In this document: positions 63,955 through 64,000 of the stretch, in pieces
Layout: each line of letters starts with the position of its first letter
Position numbering within the stretch: the stretch's first letter is position 1
NCBI RefSeq assembly: GCF_004362525.1
Contig: NZ_SNXS01000002.1
Coordinates: 1,168,160 to 1,232,159, forward strand
Length of the DNA stretch: 64,000 bases
Origin: Roseateles toxinivorans
Lineage (GTDB): Bacteria; Pseudomonadota; Gammaproteobacteria; Burkholderiales; Burkholderiaceae_C
Direction of reading: 5' to 3'
Made by a program: the position numbers and the translations under genes
The notes under the pieces: generated by a model
What the model saw: only the letters and a program-made list of their open reading frames with translations
Told to the model about the DNA's origin: nothing
Databases searched by the model: none

Positions 63955-64000
63955 ATGTTTCGCCTGAACCAACTCACTGCCCTGATCGTTGCAGCCGTCG
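63955..64000 (+). CDS. Start of a further gene, probably exported (cut by window end)
   Basis: ATG preceded by GGAGGA at eight bases (CCGGAGGATTTATCCC), a strong ribosome site. The 15 codons visible read MFRLNQLTALIVAAV, a basic-then-hydrophobic pattern typical of the start of a signal peptide. Nothing more can be said. Confidence 0.6.
   Translation, partial: MFRLNQLTALIVAAV

Noticed and set aside
1-64000. CRISPR arrays, prophage, insertion sequences, toxin-antitoxin pairs, tRNA or rRNA genes
   Set aside because: No repeated spacer pattern, transposase, integrase, antitoxin-like small gene pair or cloverleaf was recognised by reading; tRNAscan and an IS database search would be decisive.

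Overview
The window is high-GC DNA from a Gram-negative bacterium, most likely a member of the order Burkholderiales (Sphaerotilaceae/Comamonadaceae-like, for example the Roseateles/Paucibacter/Rubrivivax group; an inference from gene content only). Pointers are a Bug-type tripartite-transporter receptor, a Bordetella/Burkholderia-type trimeric porin, HslV with a six-residue propeptide, a cysteine-poor DksA next to a COG0523 GTPase, two PEP-CTERM exported proteins and a pyrophosphate-type phosphofructokinase. Genes are densely packed and no transposase, phage, integrase, CRISPR array, rRNA or tRNA was seen. It reads as core chromosome rather than an island.

Layout. 1-9159: nitrate assimilation operon: nitrate ABC transporter (binding protein cut by the window edge, permease, ATPase), NirB/NirD nitrite reductase, NasA-type nitrate reductase and the siroheme enzyme uroporphyrinogen-III methyltransferase, interrupted by one long palindromic intergenic block (5304-5552). 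9156-12838: a chemoreceptor, type III pantothenate kinase and an orphan LuxR-type regulator. 12849-18770 (minus strand): hslVU behind a sigma-32-like promoter, a STAS-domain protein, a long-tailed DksA and a His-rich COG0523 GTPase. 18902-21309: CorC and Lnt. 21313-23932: D-aminoacylase-like amidohydrolase and a BASS transporter. 24017-29457: glyQ-glyS, a GmhB homologue lacking two key aspartates, a PlsC acyltransferase and a DUF45 metallopeptidase, followed by about 290 bp of structured intergenic sequence and a strong terminator. 29805-33891: LiuR locus (MBL hydrolase, LiuR, thioesterase, LiuA, carbonic anhydrase). 33901-41176: a receiver/EAL protein, AceK, thiolase, SDR and a second acyl-CoA dehydrogenase. 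41350-46224: two PEP-CTERM proteins, a flavoprotein and a PQQ-propeller lipoprotein. 46379-50518: a giant indolepyruvate ferredoxin oxidoreductase divergent from an Lrp/AsnC regulator. 50627-56577: Bug receptor, an orphan periplasmic solute-binding protein, a CHASE-GGDEF-EAL protein and a chemoreceptor. 56642-64000: PPi-type PFK, a TPR/transglutaminase-like lipoprotein, esterase-like proteins, a porin, a patatin and the first codons of a further gene.

How it fits together. The first 9 kb encodes nitrate uptake and reduction to ammonium with dedicated siroheme supply. Three copies of one palindrome (half-site TTGACGTTTAC) lie before liuR, before the thioesterase/liuA pair and, 7 kb away, before the thiolase. 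They suggest one LiuR-type regulon for branched-chain acyl-CoA breakdown, with aceK (TCA/glyoxylate branch control) physically inside it. The most unusual items are the palindromic block at 5.3-5.55 kb, the GmhB-like pseudo-phosphatase, the cysteine-poor DksA with a histone-H1-like tail beside a zinc-type GTPase, the candidate structured RNA at 29.46-29.8 kb, the paired palindromes between iorAB and its probable regulator, and the binding protein / c-di-GMP enzyme / chemoreceptor series at 51.7-56.6 kb.
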